NCBI GenBank assembly: GCA_900696515.1
Contig: CAADGK010000093.1
Location: 87,670-151,669, forward strand
Direction: 5' to 3'
DNA length: 64,000 nucleotides
Source: an uncultured Nitrosospira sp.
GTDB lineage: Bacteria > Nitrospirota > Nitrospiria > Nitrospirales > Nitrospiraceae
Shown: one piece after another, positions 17,809 to 27,673 of the stretch
How the letters are laid out: the number at the start of each line of letters is the position of its first letter
How positions within the stretch are numbered: the first letter of the stretch is position 1
Position numbers and translations under genes: made by a program
Notes under the pieces: model-generated
What the model was told of the DNA's origin: nothing
What the model saw: only the letters and a program-made list of their open reading frames with translations
Database searches by the model: none

Positions 17809-19179
17809 CTAACTTACATCACTCCCATGCCTTTTGATGTCATCAATGTATCGCTTGATGATCACACTTCCGGGCATTTTCTCTATGTTGACATACACCA
17901 TGTAGTGTACGATCCCGTGCACGGCCATCGCAATCAATAACCCCTCAAAAATCCCCACTTTGAAGACCAGCACGCCGCATAAAATGGCAAGGATCATGGC
18001 ATAGGGACCGTGGTGGGTCACATGCACAAGTCCCTCGATCATCTTCCATCCGGAGAAGATCATGATGACCGCCAAGGCAAACTTCGGGAGATATTCGAGC
18101 GCATGGGTATTGAAAGTAAAGAAGGTCACCACGGAGCCGATGATGAGGACGGAAAACTTGGTATAGGCGCCGGCCAAGCGATTCGTGGTGCTTTTGGCCA
18201 ACCCGTCCAGATTGGTCATGCCGCCGAAGAAGCTCGATCCCATGTTGGCGATCCAGATCGCCAACAAGCTGTTGTTGCTGTTGCATTTCCGCTTGAGGGG
18301 GTCAATTTTCTCGATCGCGGCGTTGCTCATCACTTGTTCGATAACGTCAATCATGGCCAGCATCACCGCGAATCCCAACATATAGACAATAGTCAGGGGG
18401 CTATCAAAGTGCGGGATCGGTAACGCGAGCTTCAGTTCCGTATCTTCCATGGACAACATGGGCACGGAGACGAACTGGGCCAGGATGGTCCCCGCTGCGA
18501 TGATGACAAAATACGGAACAGCAGGTTGCGTATTCTTGAACTTCAAAAAGAGATAGACAAAAAGGCCATATCCCACCATGGAAATGAAGATCATCTGAAT
18601 GCGCGCGAAGTTCAGGAACGAGTCGGCGGCTTCCATGCCGGGTGGGAGCTCATAGGTAAACGCCAAGAACTTCAGGGCGATCTTCAGACCGACGCCTGCC
18701 AACAGCCCTTCCACCAAATACACGGGTACGGCCACCAAAATATAGCGTTGCCAGTTGAATCGCCAAATGACGGCCTGGATGGTCGCGGTCAGGAAAATCG
18801 CGAAGGCCATATTCTCCAACCCGAAGGTGGCGACACCGACGGCCAACACCGGGGCCAGACCTGCTGCGATTCCAGGACAGCCGATGTAGTTGCCGGGCTT
18901 GAACCAGGCATTGATCCAGCCGATCAAACAGGCAAATGCCACGGTGGCCAGCCCGACCTTGATGGGATATTCGGACATCATGGCGATGCCGACCGTCAAG
19001 GGGATCGCCATCGATCCCGCGATCAGACCGGCGGCCATATCACGCATCGCATATTGTGCTTGGAATGCGGCTGATCCGGACGGGGTACTCGGCTCTGTTA
19101 CGGCAGGCTGATCACCGTCAGGCCCTCTCAGTTCCGGCTCTTGTGACCGTATATCGTTTTCAGCTTCGTAAGTTGTCAT
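17809..19179 (-). CDS. SulP-family anion permease without STAS domain
   Basis: A 456-residue membrane protein with about 12-14 helices. The N-terminal 45 residues are hydrophilic. SulP features include AIPLTVGIAMMSEYPIKVG, the GCPGIAAGLAPVLA stretch and SFFGGMTNLDGLAKSTTN. It ends shortly after the last helix, so the C-terminal STAS domain found in most sulfate permeases is absent. Likely substrates are sulfate or bicarbonate. A cysD gene lies upstream on the same strand, which favours sulfate, but a bicarbonate importer of BicA type is possible in an autotroph. Confidence 0.82.
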   Translation of the reverse strand: MTTYEAENDIRSQEPELRGPDGDQPAVTEPSTPSGSAAFQAQYAMRDMAAGLIAGSMAIPLTVGIAMMSEYPIKVGLATVAFACLIGWINAWFKPGNYIGCPGIAAGLAPVLAVGVATFGLENMAFAIFLTATIQAVIWRFNWQRYILVAVPVYLVEGLLAGVGLKIALKFLAFTYELPPGMEAADSFLNFARIQMIFISMVGYGLFVYLFLKFKNTQPAVPYFVIIAAGTILAQFVSVPMLSMEDTELKLALPIPHFDSPLTIVYMLGFAVMLAMIDVIEQVMSNAAIEKIDPLKRKCNSNNSLLAIWIANMGSSFFGGMTNLDGLAKSTTNRLAGAYTKFSVLIIGSVVTFFTFNTHALEYLPKFALAVIMIFSGWKMIEGLVHVTHHGPYAMILAILCGVLVFKVGIFEGLLIAMAVHGIVHYMVYVNIEKMPGSVIIKRYIDDIKRHGSDVS

Positions 19180-19540
19180 CGGTAGTCTCTTAACTCAGCC
19201 CACGGGTTTGTCGTTATTCGGGTAACGACTCTCCGTTTCCACATACTTATCCTCGTACGTGACGAACGTGCCTTCTTCCTGCACCCAGCAAGAAGAGGGC
19301 CGTCTATTGGGCCCGTGGATCTGTGAGTTAAAACGTTGTGATTAAAGGGAGAATGACAAGTGGCCTGAGATAGGAGGATCTCATGATGAGTCAGGCAGTT
19401 AAGAGAGTGTGTACCGATGCACAGGCCCGTGCGTCCGCGCACTGACGGGGAAGGACGTGACTCTGGGCAGGAGTTGTGACCGTGCAGGGCTGAAAAACAC
19501 TAATCTAGGGGGAAATCGTTTGGCTGTTCGGGAGACCATC
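19180..19540. other. non-coding gap between cysD and the SulP gene
   Basis: About 360 bases with no convincing gene. It holds a second copy of the GC-rich repeat at 19416-19448. Nothing else is apparent. Confidence 0.4.
19416..19448. repeat. GC-rich GATGCAC / GTGCGTCC repeat, copy 2
   Basis: GATGCAC and GTGCGTC form an imperfect inverted repeat around AGGCCC, followed by CGCGCACTG. The core CGTGCGTCC is shared with copy 1. It lies about 95 bases beyond the end of cysD. Confidence 0.45.
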
Positions 19541-20338
19541 CTACATATGCCCCAACTTCCGTAATGTCTCCATCCCTCGTCCTTCATCCTGAGCACGGCC
19601 GCTCCGTTCTGCGATCGTCGTCACGCGAAGCTCGGACATGATTTGAGGAATGGTTGAGGCGCATGATGCAACTGTGCCGGTACAGGGTACGCACCCCAGG
19701 CTTCGATACCGCAGCCCATTGCCTTGATCGAAATAGAGTGTGGGGAGCGGGACTCGTTCGAGCTCCAAGTATTCCCATATATTCAGTTCGGTCCAGTCCA
19801 AGAGGGGATGAACACGAATATGGGAGCCGGCAGGGAACGTCGTATTGAATTGATCCCACAGTTCCGGTGGTTGGTCTCGAAAATCCCATTCACCGTGCTT
19901 GTCGCGCAGTGAAAAATACCGTTCTTTGGCGCGGGTTCCTTCTTCATCGGCACGAATGCCGAGAATGATGGCCGTCCACTTGTGCTTGGCGATCGTCTGT
20001 TTCAGGGCTTCGATCTTCATCGCCGTGCAGCAGGTCACTCGTCCCTGCTCCGGCCCCATGCCGGCTGCCAGTGCCTCCTTATTCTGGCCGACGACCAGAT
20101 CAAGATGCCATGCCCGACACAGTCGATCTCGATACTCGATCAGCTCCGGCATTTCATGCCCGGTATCGATGTGCACCAATGGAAATGGCACATGTCCAAA
20201 GAAGGCTTTGCGTGCGAGCCACAACAGCACCGTCGAATCCTTCCCCATGGACCATAGCATCGCCAGATCATCGAAGTGCTTGTAGGCTTCGCGAAGGATG
20301 TACACACTCTGATCTTCAAGGGCCCGCAAGTGTTTCAT
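19541..20338 (-). CDS. cysD: sulfate adenylyltransferase subunit 2 (CysD-like)
   Basis: A 265-residue PP-loop enzyme with the pyrophosphate-binding motif [14 protein letters not shown], then [37 protein letters not shown] and [10 protein letters not shown]. CysD makes adenosine phosphosulfate from ATP and sulfate, normally with the GTPase CysN. No cysN gene lies in this window. At the end, [14 protein letters not shown] and SERxGR-like residues match CysD rather than CysH. It is somewhat shorter than the E. coli protein. It starts 18 bases after the large secreted-protein gene. Confidence 0.87.
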   Translation of the reverse strand: MKHLRALEDQSVYILREAYKHFDDLAMLWSMGKDSTVLLWLARKAFFGHVPFPLVHIDTGHEMPELIEYRDRLCRAWHLDLVVGQNKEALAAGMGPEQGRVTCCTAMKIEALKQTIAKHKWTAIILGIRADEEGTRAKERYFSLRDKHGEWDFRDQPPELWDQFNTTFPAGSHIRVHPLLDWTELNIWEYLELERVPLPTLYFDQGNGLRYRSLGCVPCTGTVASCASTIPQIMSELRVTTIAERSGRAQDEGRGMETLRKLGHM

Positions 20339-20356
20339 GCTCTTCGCGTCACCTGT

Positions 20357-22729
20357 TCAATAGGCCGCCGGTTTCGAGAAGGTCCGGTTCGAGACCAAAT
20401 CTAGTACATGGAGTCCGTCGAACTCTGCCTCACCCGGGCCCAAGGCAATGAATCCTACCTGCCCGTCCTGAGGAAGCATGACATCGTCGACGGCGGCGAT
20501 TTGTGCGCCATCGATGTAGACCGCGAGTCTCCCCTTATCGAGATGCAGAAAGTTGATTCGTTGGACTCGTATCGTATGCCAGGATTTTGACGCAAGCTTT
20601 GCGGTGGCTTGTCCGAGGATAGTCACTGTGCCGTTCACAACATGTCTGGTGGTGACCTGGCCGGTTCCAGGTTGAAGTGTGATGGCATAATAATTCGACG
20701 GGTCTGTGACGGCGATCGCGAGCCCGAGTTCGCCTTGATCAGTTGAACCGGGGGTACGTACCTGAACGGTCACATCCGGGTACGTGGTTCTGACGTCCGT
20801 GGCAATAAGGAGCCGGGCACAGTCCTGTATCAGGCAGGGGGCGGCGCCGACAAACCGGTGTGACCCATTTGGCATGGCCGGATCGGCTTGGATTTGCCAT
20901 CCATCAGCTTGTTCGTTCGGTCGGTTTAGAGTGGCGAATCCGGCGGGAAGGCGTCCCAGTTGGTCCTGATCAAAATTCCATTGCCAGATGATGTCCTGTT
21001 TGGGCGGGTTCGCGTGGACGGCCACATCGAGAACCTCACGCGAACGTGGTGGGCTTGGCAGGACGATTGCGGAAGCCTCCGGAGTCAGCGACTTGACGAG
21101 ATCGTTCGCGACCAGCTGGCCTTGCAGGCCCTTCACCCCGGGGATCCGATCTAAATCCTGTTTGACCTGACGCATTCGCTGCTGAAACCGATCCAGATTG
21201 CGTGGCACCGAGAGTGACTCCACTGCCGCCAGCGCATAGTGGGCATGGAGCGTATCGTAGGGTTGAGCCGACAGTTCAACCGCTTTTTCCGCTTCGGTGT
21301 AGGCTTGTTGCAACCAAGGATGGTCGTAACGTCGGTTCCACGACACAAACTGGATGCGATCCCAGGCGATCTCCGTCAAGATCTTCGCGTACTCGGCAGT
21401 ACCGGGAGCCGTGTCGCGTAGCAACGCCTCATGGATGCCAAGGGCACCGGTCGGATCATTGTTCCAGCGGGCCAGCGCGCCGAGGCGTCGGCGCTGTTCC
21501 GATGTGGCTTGCTCAAGTTGTCCCAATGCCTCGTAGGAGGCGAGCGATTGATAGAGGGCGTCCGCAGCCGGTTCATACCCTTCCGCCACTGCGGTTAATT
21601 CCTGTCGCCAAGTTTGGGCTTGGATTGTCCAATAGAGTTCAGCGATTCGCTGGAGCGCTCCCCCGTCATTGGCCGCTAAGCCGCCTTTTGCGACGCCTTG
21701 TTTGAGCAAGGCTTGGTAGGCGTCCTCACCGCGCAGGAGATGGGCGTCTGGATGGTTCGGATCAATCAATAGGAGTCGAGTCAGGAATTCCGCCCGTTCA
21801 GCCAGTGGAAGATGTGGGGCTCGACCGAGAGCTGCCTGTATGATCGGTTCAGCCTCAGCCCGTGTCCACCATTGCGTCGATCCTGGAACGAGTTCTCCCT
21901 TCACAAACGGTTGAGTTGGGTTCGTTCGGTCAAACTTCCGCCCGTTCTCCGGACGGAGACCATAGTGGGTTGTCGCAATCAGTGGAGTGCCAGCCAATAC
22001 CTCATTCATCACGGCTCGATCTGCAACAAAGCCGAACTTGCGCAAGCCGGTGACCACGATAAACCGGGCCGTGACTGCTCGCACCGGTCCAAACTGACGC
22101 TGAGATCCATTCACCCACCAGATCTCTTCCGGTCTGAGAGCGAGCGGAGCAGTGAACGGGTCAGGGTAGAGGATCTGAATATCCACGGCCTGACCGGATA
22201 CGGAGACCAGCGAATCTTTCTTGATATTCGACAGGGCAAACGATTGCACCGGGCTCGTGCGACTGACGGTCATCTGAGGAGTCGGCGCGTGGCCGTTTAA
22301 AACGATCGGCGGAGAAACGAAGACGGCCGGTGGGTAGTCTTTCCAATTCTCCGTGGCGCGGTGTCGATCCGCCAGGAGTCCCAGTCCGACTCCGCGACCA
22401 GTCGCGTTGAAGACGCCGGATTCCGCCTGTTGGTTCACCATCTGGATATGTCCACGTAACGTAGCGTCCCAGCAACGTCGGGCCACCTCCGGCATTAATG
22501 GTGATGGTTGCGTGCCTGTGGCTTCCCGAGTGTGATTCAGGCAGCCTAAATCAGCGGAAGCCCATGTCTCGATCCGGGACTGAGACAAGGCTTCGAGGTA
22601 GTGGAGCACAAAGCGGCTCGCGTCTTCGCCGGATTTGGGTGGAGAGGCGGCGGCGTGGTTCAACGCCGGATAGCCGAGAAGGACTATGCCGATGATAAAA
22701 ATGCCGAGTCCAATGGGGCGTAAGAACAT
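20357..22729 (-). CDS. large exported protein with TPR-like middle and LamG/DUF1080-like C-terminus
   Basis: A 790-residue protein with an N-terminal signal peptide (about residues 8-28, ending NHAAA). Residues about 300-560 are rich in alternating helices with Ala/Leu patterns of tetratricopeptide type. The last 200 residues form a beta-sandwich-like domain resembling LamG or the 3-keto-disaccharide hydrolase (DUF1080) fold, for example YYAITLQPGTGQVTT and VYIDGAQIAAVDDVMLPQDG. I recognise no specific function. It lies between a sigma-54 regulator and cysD on the same strand. Confidence 0.65.
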   Translation of the reverse strand: MFLRPIGLGIFIIGIVLLGYPALNHAAASPPKSGEDASRFVLHYLEALSQSRIETWASADLGCLNHTREATGTQPSPLMPEVARRCWDATLRGHIQMVNQQAESGVFNATGRGVGLGLLADRHRATENWKDYPPAVFVSPPIVLNGHAPTPQMTVSRTSPVQSFALSNIKKDSLVSVSGQAVDIQILYPDPFTAPLALRPEEIWWVNGSQRQFGPVRAVTARFIVVTGLRKFGFVADRAVMNEVLAGTPLIATTHYGLRPENGRKFDRTNPTQPFVKGELVPGSTQWWTRAEAEPIIQAALGRAPHLPLAERAEFLTRLLLIDPNHPDAHLLRGEDAYQALLKQGVAKGGLAANDGGALQRIAELYWTIQAQTWRQELTAVAEGYEPAADALYQSLASYEALGQLEQATSEQRRRLGALARWNNDPTGALGIHEALLRDTAPGTAEYAKILTEIAWDRIQFVSWNRRYDHPWLQQAYTEAEKAVELSAQPYDTLHAHYALAAVESLSVPRNLDRFQQRMRQVKQDLDRIPGVKGLQGQLVANDLVKSLTPEASAIVLPSPPRSREVLDVAVHANPPKQDIIWQWNFDQDQLGRLPAGFATLNRPNEQADGWQIQADPAMPNGSHRFVGAAPCLIQDCARLLIATDVRTTYPDVTVQVRTPGSTDQGELGLAIAVTDPSNYYAITLQPGTGQVTTRHVVNGTVTILGQATAKLASKSWHTIRVQRINFLHLDKGRLAVYIDGAQIAAVDDVMLPQDGQVGFIALGPGEAEFDGLHVLDLVSNRTFSKPAAY

Positions 22730-22946
22730 GGTTTATGCTCCGAAACAGTCAGAAGATCAGAAAGGATCACCGGCGTGGTGATTCCCGCTGTGGTCATGGT
22801 CGCGTCGTAATGGGATGCAATCGTCAGTCCCAACCTTTACAGAGGACGGCCAGGAGAGAACAGTCGCTCGAATATCATCGGAAAGAAAAAGAATTGGGCG
22901 GGTACTGCCGGAGATTCTCGTGCGGAATGGGAGCCCGGTTGTGTGT

Positions 22947-22985
22947 CAGCGCACAAGCAATCGTGCGACTGTGCGCCTATGCTCA
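22947..22985. repeat. GC-rich repeat, copy 3, overlapping a stop codon
   Basis: CAGCGCACA ... CTGTGCGCCTATGCTCA, matching copy 1 (CTGTGCGTCCATGCTCA) at 15 of 17 positions. The TGA stop codon of the sigma-54 regulator (minus strand) lies in its last three bases. Confidence 0.45.
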
Positions 22986-24389
22986 CTCGGCAGCGGGTTT
23001 TCGACGCCGGTCCAGCATCCAGCGGGTGATGCCGAGATGCTTGGCGGCCAGAGACTTGTTTCCATCGGACCGCTGTAATACTTCGTTGATGATGCGGTCC
23101 TCAAGGTCGGTTAAGGATTCACCAAGGCGGAATGAAAGATGGATCTGGGAGGGATCCACTGTGTCTGAAAACGGCAACGGAGGGTCGGGAGCACTGAGAA
23201 CTGGTTGCGCGGGAGTCTCTCGCACATCAGAGGGAAAATGCCCCGCTTCAAGTGTCTCGCCGGGGCAGAAGAGTACCGCCCGTTCCATCAGATTACTCAA
23301 CTCACGCACATTTCCTGGGAAATGATACCGCTGTAACAGCGTCTCCGCACTCGCTCCCAAGACCCGAACCGGTTTGCGAAGTGCAAGCGCCGAGCGGGTT
23401 AAGAATTGCATCGCTAAGGGGATGATGTCCTCCGGTCGTTCTCGCAGCGCAGGAATCGTGAGGGTCACGACGTTCAGCCGGAAATAGAGATCTTCGCGAA
23501 ACTCGCCTTTGGCCACCGCGTCTTTCAGATTGCGGTTCGTGGCCGCCATGAACCGCACATCCACCGGGATCGTGGCGGATCCTCCCACACGGCGGAGCGT
23601 CCGTTCCTCGATAACCCGCAAGAGCTTCGCTTGTAAGGGGAGAGGGAGGTCGCCGATCTCGTCGAACAGAAGCGTGCCTCCCTCCGCCATCTCCATCAAT
23701 CCGGTCTTGCGGCCCGCCGCCCCCGTAAATGAACCTTTCTCGTGGCCGAAGAGCTCGCTTTCAAACAGTTCGCGTGGAATCGACGGACAGTCGACTTCAA
23801 TACAGGGTTTGTGAGCCCTCGCGCCGTTATAGTGAATGACACGGCCGACGTATTGCTTTCCTGTTCCCGTCTCACCTTGGAGCAGGACGGTGACTCGCTC
23901 ATTTTTGACGAGTTCCCTGACCTGGGACATGAAGGTCTGGGTGGCGGGGCTCTTGGCAATGACTCGGTCGAGCGCGTATCGGTCGGCGTCTTGCCCGCTC
24001 CGCGCATGGACCTGGCGCTGCAACGTCAGCAGCTGCGTCGCTCTGCTCAAGGCATGCAGGAGGTCTTCCATGTCGATGGATTTGGCCACGAAGTCGAAGG
24101 CGCCCAGCTTTGTCGCCTCGACGGCGTCCTTCACCGTGCCTCTCGCGGTGACCAGAATAACAAGTAAGTTGGGTGAGGTCTGTTTGACCCGTGCGAGTAC
24201 GTCCAAGCCCGTGAGATTCGGCATGACCAGATCAAGCACAAGAATATCCGGTTCATAGGTGCGCAGCAGCCCGAGCGCTTCCTCGCCCGAACTCGCGGTC
24301 TGAACCAGATAGCCGTGATCGCTGAGGCGCAGGGCGAAGGCCTCGCGAACAGACGCTTCATCTTCGACGAGCAACAGTTGCCAGGTCAT
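22983..24389 (-). CDS. sigma-54-dependent response regulator (NtrC family)
   Basis: A 468-residue protein with a receiver domain (phospho-acceptor Asp in DILVLDLVMPNLTG), an AAA+ domain and a Fis-type helix-turn-helix (KSLAAKHLGITRWMLDRR). The AAA+ domain has Walker A (GETGTGK), the sigma-54 contact loop GSFTGA in place of GAFTGA, and Walker B (GGTLLFDEIGDL). GSFTGA is a known variant. It activates sigma-54 promoters on phosphorylation. It follows its probable partner kinase by 6 bases, as one operon. Targets are not visible; the downstream secreted protein and cysD genes are candidates only by position. Confidence 0.93.
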   Translation of the reverse strand: MTWQLLLVEDEASVREAFALRLSDHGYLVQTASSGEEALGLLRTYEPDILVLDLVMPNLTGLDVLARVKQTSPNLLVILVTARGTVKDAVEATKLGAFDFVAKSIDMEDLLHALSRATQLLTLQRQVHARSGQDADRYALDRVIAKSPATQTFMSQVRELVKNERVTVLLQGETGTGKQYVGRVIHYNGARAHKPCIEVDCPSIPRELFESELFGHEKGSFTGAAGRKTGLMEMAEGGTLLFDEIGDLPLPLQAKLLRVIEERTLRRVGGSATIPVDVRFMAATNRNLKDAVAKGEFREDLYFRLNVVTLTIPALRERPEDIIPLAMQFLTRSALALRKPVRVLGASAETLLQRYHFPGNVRELSNLMERAVLFCPGETLEAGHFPSDVRETPAQPVLSAPDPPLPFSDTVDPSQIHLSFRLGESLTDLEDRIINEVLQRSDGNKSLAAKHLGITRWMLDRRRKPAAE

Positions 24390-24395
24390 GTCACC

Positions 24396-26465
24396 TTACC
24401 GCTCGGGTTTTAGGGGAAGCCAAACCTCCACGACGGCTCCGTTTCCGGGCGGGCTGGTAATCACCAGTTGTCCGCCATGCCGTTCGATGATGTCGTGGGT
24501 GATGGTGAGTCCAAGCCCGACACCTTTTGCCTTCCCACTGGTAAAGAACGGTTCGAAAATTCGTTTGAGATCGTCGGGGTCAATCCCTTTCCCCGTATCG
24601 GAGAAAGCAAGAAGCACACCAGGCCCTCGCCGAGATTCCGTCCGCATCGTGATCGTGAGGTCTCCACCGTTCGGCATGGCATCGATCGCATTCATCATAA
24701 TGTTGAGACAGACCTGCTGAAGATGCGCACGAGAGGCTTCAACCAGCGGCAGATCCGGGGCAATCATTTTTCGTACGTGAACGTGCTGCTTGGTCAAGTT
24801 CGGTTTCAAGAGAGTCATGCCGTCGTCGATGAGTGCGGGAAGATCACAGGGATGGAGTTCGAACGGCCGCGGTCGAAGTTGGCTGAGGTGAGACTCTAGC
24901 AGCTCGTCGATACGAGTGGCTTCCCGCGCGATGAGCCGGCAGCGGTCTCTGGCCGCTTTCGGCAAGTGCTCCTGGTCAGCCAGATGGGTTGCGAGGCTCC
25001 CGAGCCCTATCAACGGATTGCGGACCTCGTGCAGAATGCCGCCGGTCAATTGCCCGACCAGTTTGATTTGTTCCGCATGTCGTAACGCTTCCAGCATCTG
25101 CTCCCGTTCGGTCAAGTCCATGAGGATGGCCATATAATATTGAGTTGTGCCGTCACGATCTTTCACCGGGCTCACGCTCTCCCAGACGAGGAATTCCGAT
25201 CCATCCTTCCGTCGATTCACAAACCGGTCGACAAAGGCGTGGCCTGCCCGCAGTGCCTGCCAAAGTCGGTCGTAAAATGCTTGGTCATGTTTTCCGGACT
25301 TTAAAATGGAAGGACGTTGTCCCAATGCTTCCCGGCTTGTCCAGCCGGTCATCCGTTCGAGAGCAGGGTTCCACTCCAAAATACAGCCGTCTGTGTCGGT
25401 CAACATGATCCCGTCTTGTGCCGCCGTGAATAATCGATGATAGAGGTCCCGTTGCGTATCGGCTCGCCGCCGTCGCTCCAGCACGGTCGCCACGGTATTG
25501 GCGACGGTACAGAGAAACTCGAGTTCCGTGACGGTGTAGTCGCGAACCGATTTTGAATGGGCGGTCATGGCGCCGTACACCCGATCCTCGACCAACATCG
25601 GGACGCACATGCCTGCGATGCCGCCATGTTCAGTAAGCAGTTTCGACGGGGTGAACCGCGTCTCCTGACGCAGGTCCCGGACGACCACGGGGAGTCGTTC
25701 TCGAATGGCGTAACCGGCCTGCGAATGGGTGCCGCCTTCAATGGTCAACTTCCCGATCAGATCAGGGGCGAGACCGATTCCTGCGACGACGGCGAGATGA
25801 TCGTCTGATTCCCGCTGAACGAGAATCTTACAAAGCTCGACGTGGAGTGCCTCAGCCGTATGGATGACCGCTTCATTCATCAACTCCTGCGCCGGTGCGT
25901 CGCTGACCGCCAGCGTTCCGATACGGGCAAGCACCGACTGAAACCGGGCGATCTGTGAGGCTTCCTGAACCAACTCCGTATGCTCGGTGACGTCTTGCAG
26001 AACTAACAGCACGCCGGTCTTCCCATGGTAGGGGACCACGTGATATCGGCATTCGTAGACGAGTGTCTGGCCTTGGCGATCGAGGAGACGATAGGTTTTG
26101 CTGCCTCGTGCCCCGAGAGTGTCCTTATTCCAGGCCATGGCATCGGCGAAGAGCTGCGCTCGAAGCGTCGCATCCTGAGCGGGCGAATGGTCCAACTGCG
26201 CAGTCGGTGTTTCCACCAGTTCGCCGAATTGCGAATTTTCAAATATGAGAATTCCCTTGGCGATGAAGCAAAGCCCGCCCTCGAGGCAATCGCTCACCCA
26301 GGCCAACACCTCCGCTGCGGCGACTTCGGGTTTGGCACGGGCGGCATCTTTGGACTGAACTGCAGGGGGCGTACGGCGTTTCACGCAGAGCCTCTGTCGT
26401 GTGAATACGTCATATTGGGAACGGATAGTATACCGAGGTGACGGAGATATCGTCGAGTGAGCCAT
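24396..26465 (-). CDS. PAS-GAF-PAS sensor histidine kinase
   Basis: A 689-residue soluble kinase without clear membrane helices. A PAS-like domain covers roughly residues 55-165 and a GAF domain 180-335. A second PAS/PAC is at 340-460, a HisKA domain (H-box TGGILHEVRNPL) near 475, and a HATPase domain with NIMMNAIDA and DTGKGIDPDD near 590-680. It probably phosphorylates the sigma-54 regulator encoded 6 bases downstream. The N-terminal 45 residues are basic and unstructured, so the true start may be internal. Confidence 0.9.
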   Translation of the reverse strand: MAHSTISPSPRYTIRSQYDVFTRQRLCVKRRTPPAVQSKDAARAKPEVAAAEVLAWVSDCLEGGLCFIAKGILIFENSQFGELVETPTAQLDHSPAQDATLRAQLFADAMAWNKDTLGARGSKTYRLLDRQGQTLVYECRYHVVPYHGKTGVLLVLQDVTEHTELVQEASQIARFQSVLARIGTLAVSDAPAQELMNEAVIHTAEALHVELCKILVQRESDDHLAVVAGIGLAPDLIGKLTIEGGTHSQAGYAIRERLPVVVRDLRQETRFTPSKLLTEHGGIAGMCVPMLVEDRVYGAMTAHSKSVRDYTVTELEFLCTVANTVATVLERRRRADTQRDLYHRLFTAAQDGIMLTDTDGCILEWNPALERMTGWTSREALGQRPSILKSGKHDQAFYDRLWQALRAGHAFVDRFVNRRKDGSEFLVWESVSPVKDRDGTTQYYMAILMDLTEREQMLEALRHAEQIKLVGQLTGGILHEVRNPLIGLGSLATHLADQEHLPKAARDRCRLIAREATRIDELLESHLSQLRPRPFELHPCDLPALIDDGMTLLKPNLTKQHVHVRKMIAPDLPLVEASRAHLQQVCLNIMMNAIDAMPNGGDLTITMRTESRRGPGVLLAFSDTGKGIDPDDLKRIFEPFFTSGKAKGVGLGLTITHDIIERHGGQLVITSPPGNGAVVEVWLPLKPER

Positions 26466-26635
26466 TTTTATGGAGGTGAAGCAACGATTAGGACAAAGGC
26501 ATCTTCCCTTCCTGCCGGAAGGATGGTGGTGAAAGTGAGCGAGCTCATTGTAGTGAACCAGAAAGGGGCCAGGGAATGCGGTGTCCTCGAAACTTTACAC
26601 CACTCAAGCTCGAAATAGTTGGTCTTTCAAGACAG

Positions 26636-26655
26636 GGCATGTGCGTCCCGATGCC
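26636..26655. repeat. GTGCGTCC repeat, copy 4, in a divergent promoter region
   Basis: GGCAT and ATGCC flank GTGCGTCCCG, making a small inverted repeat with the same GTGCGTCC core as the other copies. It lies between the divergent kinase and LysR genes, 94 bases before the LysR start. Confidence 0.35.
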
Positions 26656-26748
26656 AATAGCTAAACGGCCGAAGATAACGGTGGGTTCCGCTAGGTTTCC
26701 GTATAGTACCTAGAGCCATCAGAAAATTCCGTGTATAGTGTGATTCCG

Positions 26749-27648
26749 ATGGAATGGCTTAATTACCACCATCTTCTCTATTTTTGGTCTATTGCCAAGC
26801 ATGGGACTATCGCCAAGGCTTGCGAAGCGCTTCAGCTGGCTCAACCGACGATCAGCGCACAACTTCGGGTTTTTGAGGACCGGCTAGGAGAGAAGCTGTT
26901 TCTGCGGAAAGGTCGGCACCTTGTCTTAACTGAAATAGGCCAGGTTGTCTTCAGGCACGCCGAGGATATCTTCTCCATCGGACAAGATCTGATGAATACC
27001 GTGAAGGGCCGTGGCAGCGGCCGAGCCCTTCGTCTCACAGTGGGCATTGTTGACGTCGTGCCCAAACTGCTGGCGACTCGACTCTTAGAAGCGACGTTTC
27101 AACAGTTTCCCGCAGTGCGCTTGGTCTGTTGGGAGGACAAACTGGAGCGGCTCTTGGCCGACCTGGCGATTCATGGATTGGATTTGGTGATTGCCGATAC
27201 ACCGACGCCGCCAACAATTAAAGTACAGGCCCACAATCACCTTATGGGTGAATCGGGGGTCACATTCTTTGCGAGTGCAAAGTTGGCAGCGCGCTACCGA
27301 CGCAACTTTCCTCAATCCCTCAATGGTGCCCCGATGTTGTTACCCACCTCTAATACAATGCTCCGCAGGTTGTTGGATGACTGGCTGACGAGCCACGGTC
27401 TGACACCGACTGTGATCGGGGAGTTCCAAGATAGTGCCACCTTAAAAGCATTTGGACAAACCGGCCATGGATTATTTCCCGGATCTACCGTGATGGAAAA
27501 AGAAATCTGTCGGCAATATCAGGTACAGGTGGTACGTCGGGTCGACGCTATCAAACAAAAGTTCTATGCCATTACCGTCGAGCGACGGCTGAAACATCCG
27601 GTGGTCATGACCCTCTTTGACACGGCTCGTCGGGAGATTCTCGCCTAG
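26749..27648 (+). CDS. nhaR: LysR-type transcriptional regulator, NhaR-like
   Basis: About 299 residues from ATG 26749; a GTG at 26731 is an alternative. The N-terminus MEWLNYHHLLYFWSIAKHG is close to that of NhaR. A helix-turn-helix (AKACEALQLAQPTISAQLR) and a substrate-binding domain follow. NhaR activates Na+/H+ antiporter genes in enteric bacteria in response to Na+ and high pH, and related proteins control other stress genes. No antiporter gene is adjacent here; the nearest candidate is at the left end of the window. It lies divergent from the kinase gene and converges on a cytochrome c gene. Confidence 0.85.
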   Translation: MEWLNYHHLLYFWSIAKHGTIAKACEALQLAQPTISAQLRVFEDRLGEKLFLRKGRHLVLTEIGQVVFRHAEDIFSIGQDLMNTVKGRGSGRALRLTVGIVDVVPKLLATRLLEATFQQFPAVRLVCWEDKLERLLADLAIHGLDLVIADTPTPPTIKVQAHNHLMGESGVTFFASAKLAARYRRNFPQSLNGAPMLLPTSNTMLRRLLDDWLTSHGLTPTVIGEFQDSATLKAFGQTGHGLFPGSTVMEKEICRQYQVQVVRRVDAIKQKFYAITVERRLKHPVVMTLFDTARREILA

Positions 27649-27673
27649 GGGGATGCTGTAATTCTTGAAAATA

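Noticed and set aside
22735..22960. Sigma-54 promoter for the secreted-protein gene
   Set aside because: No TGGCAC-N5-TTGCA pair on the coding strand was found.
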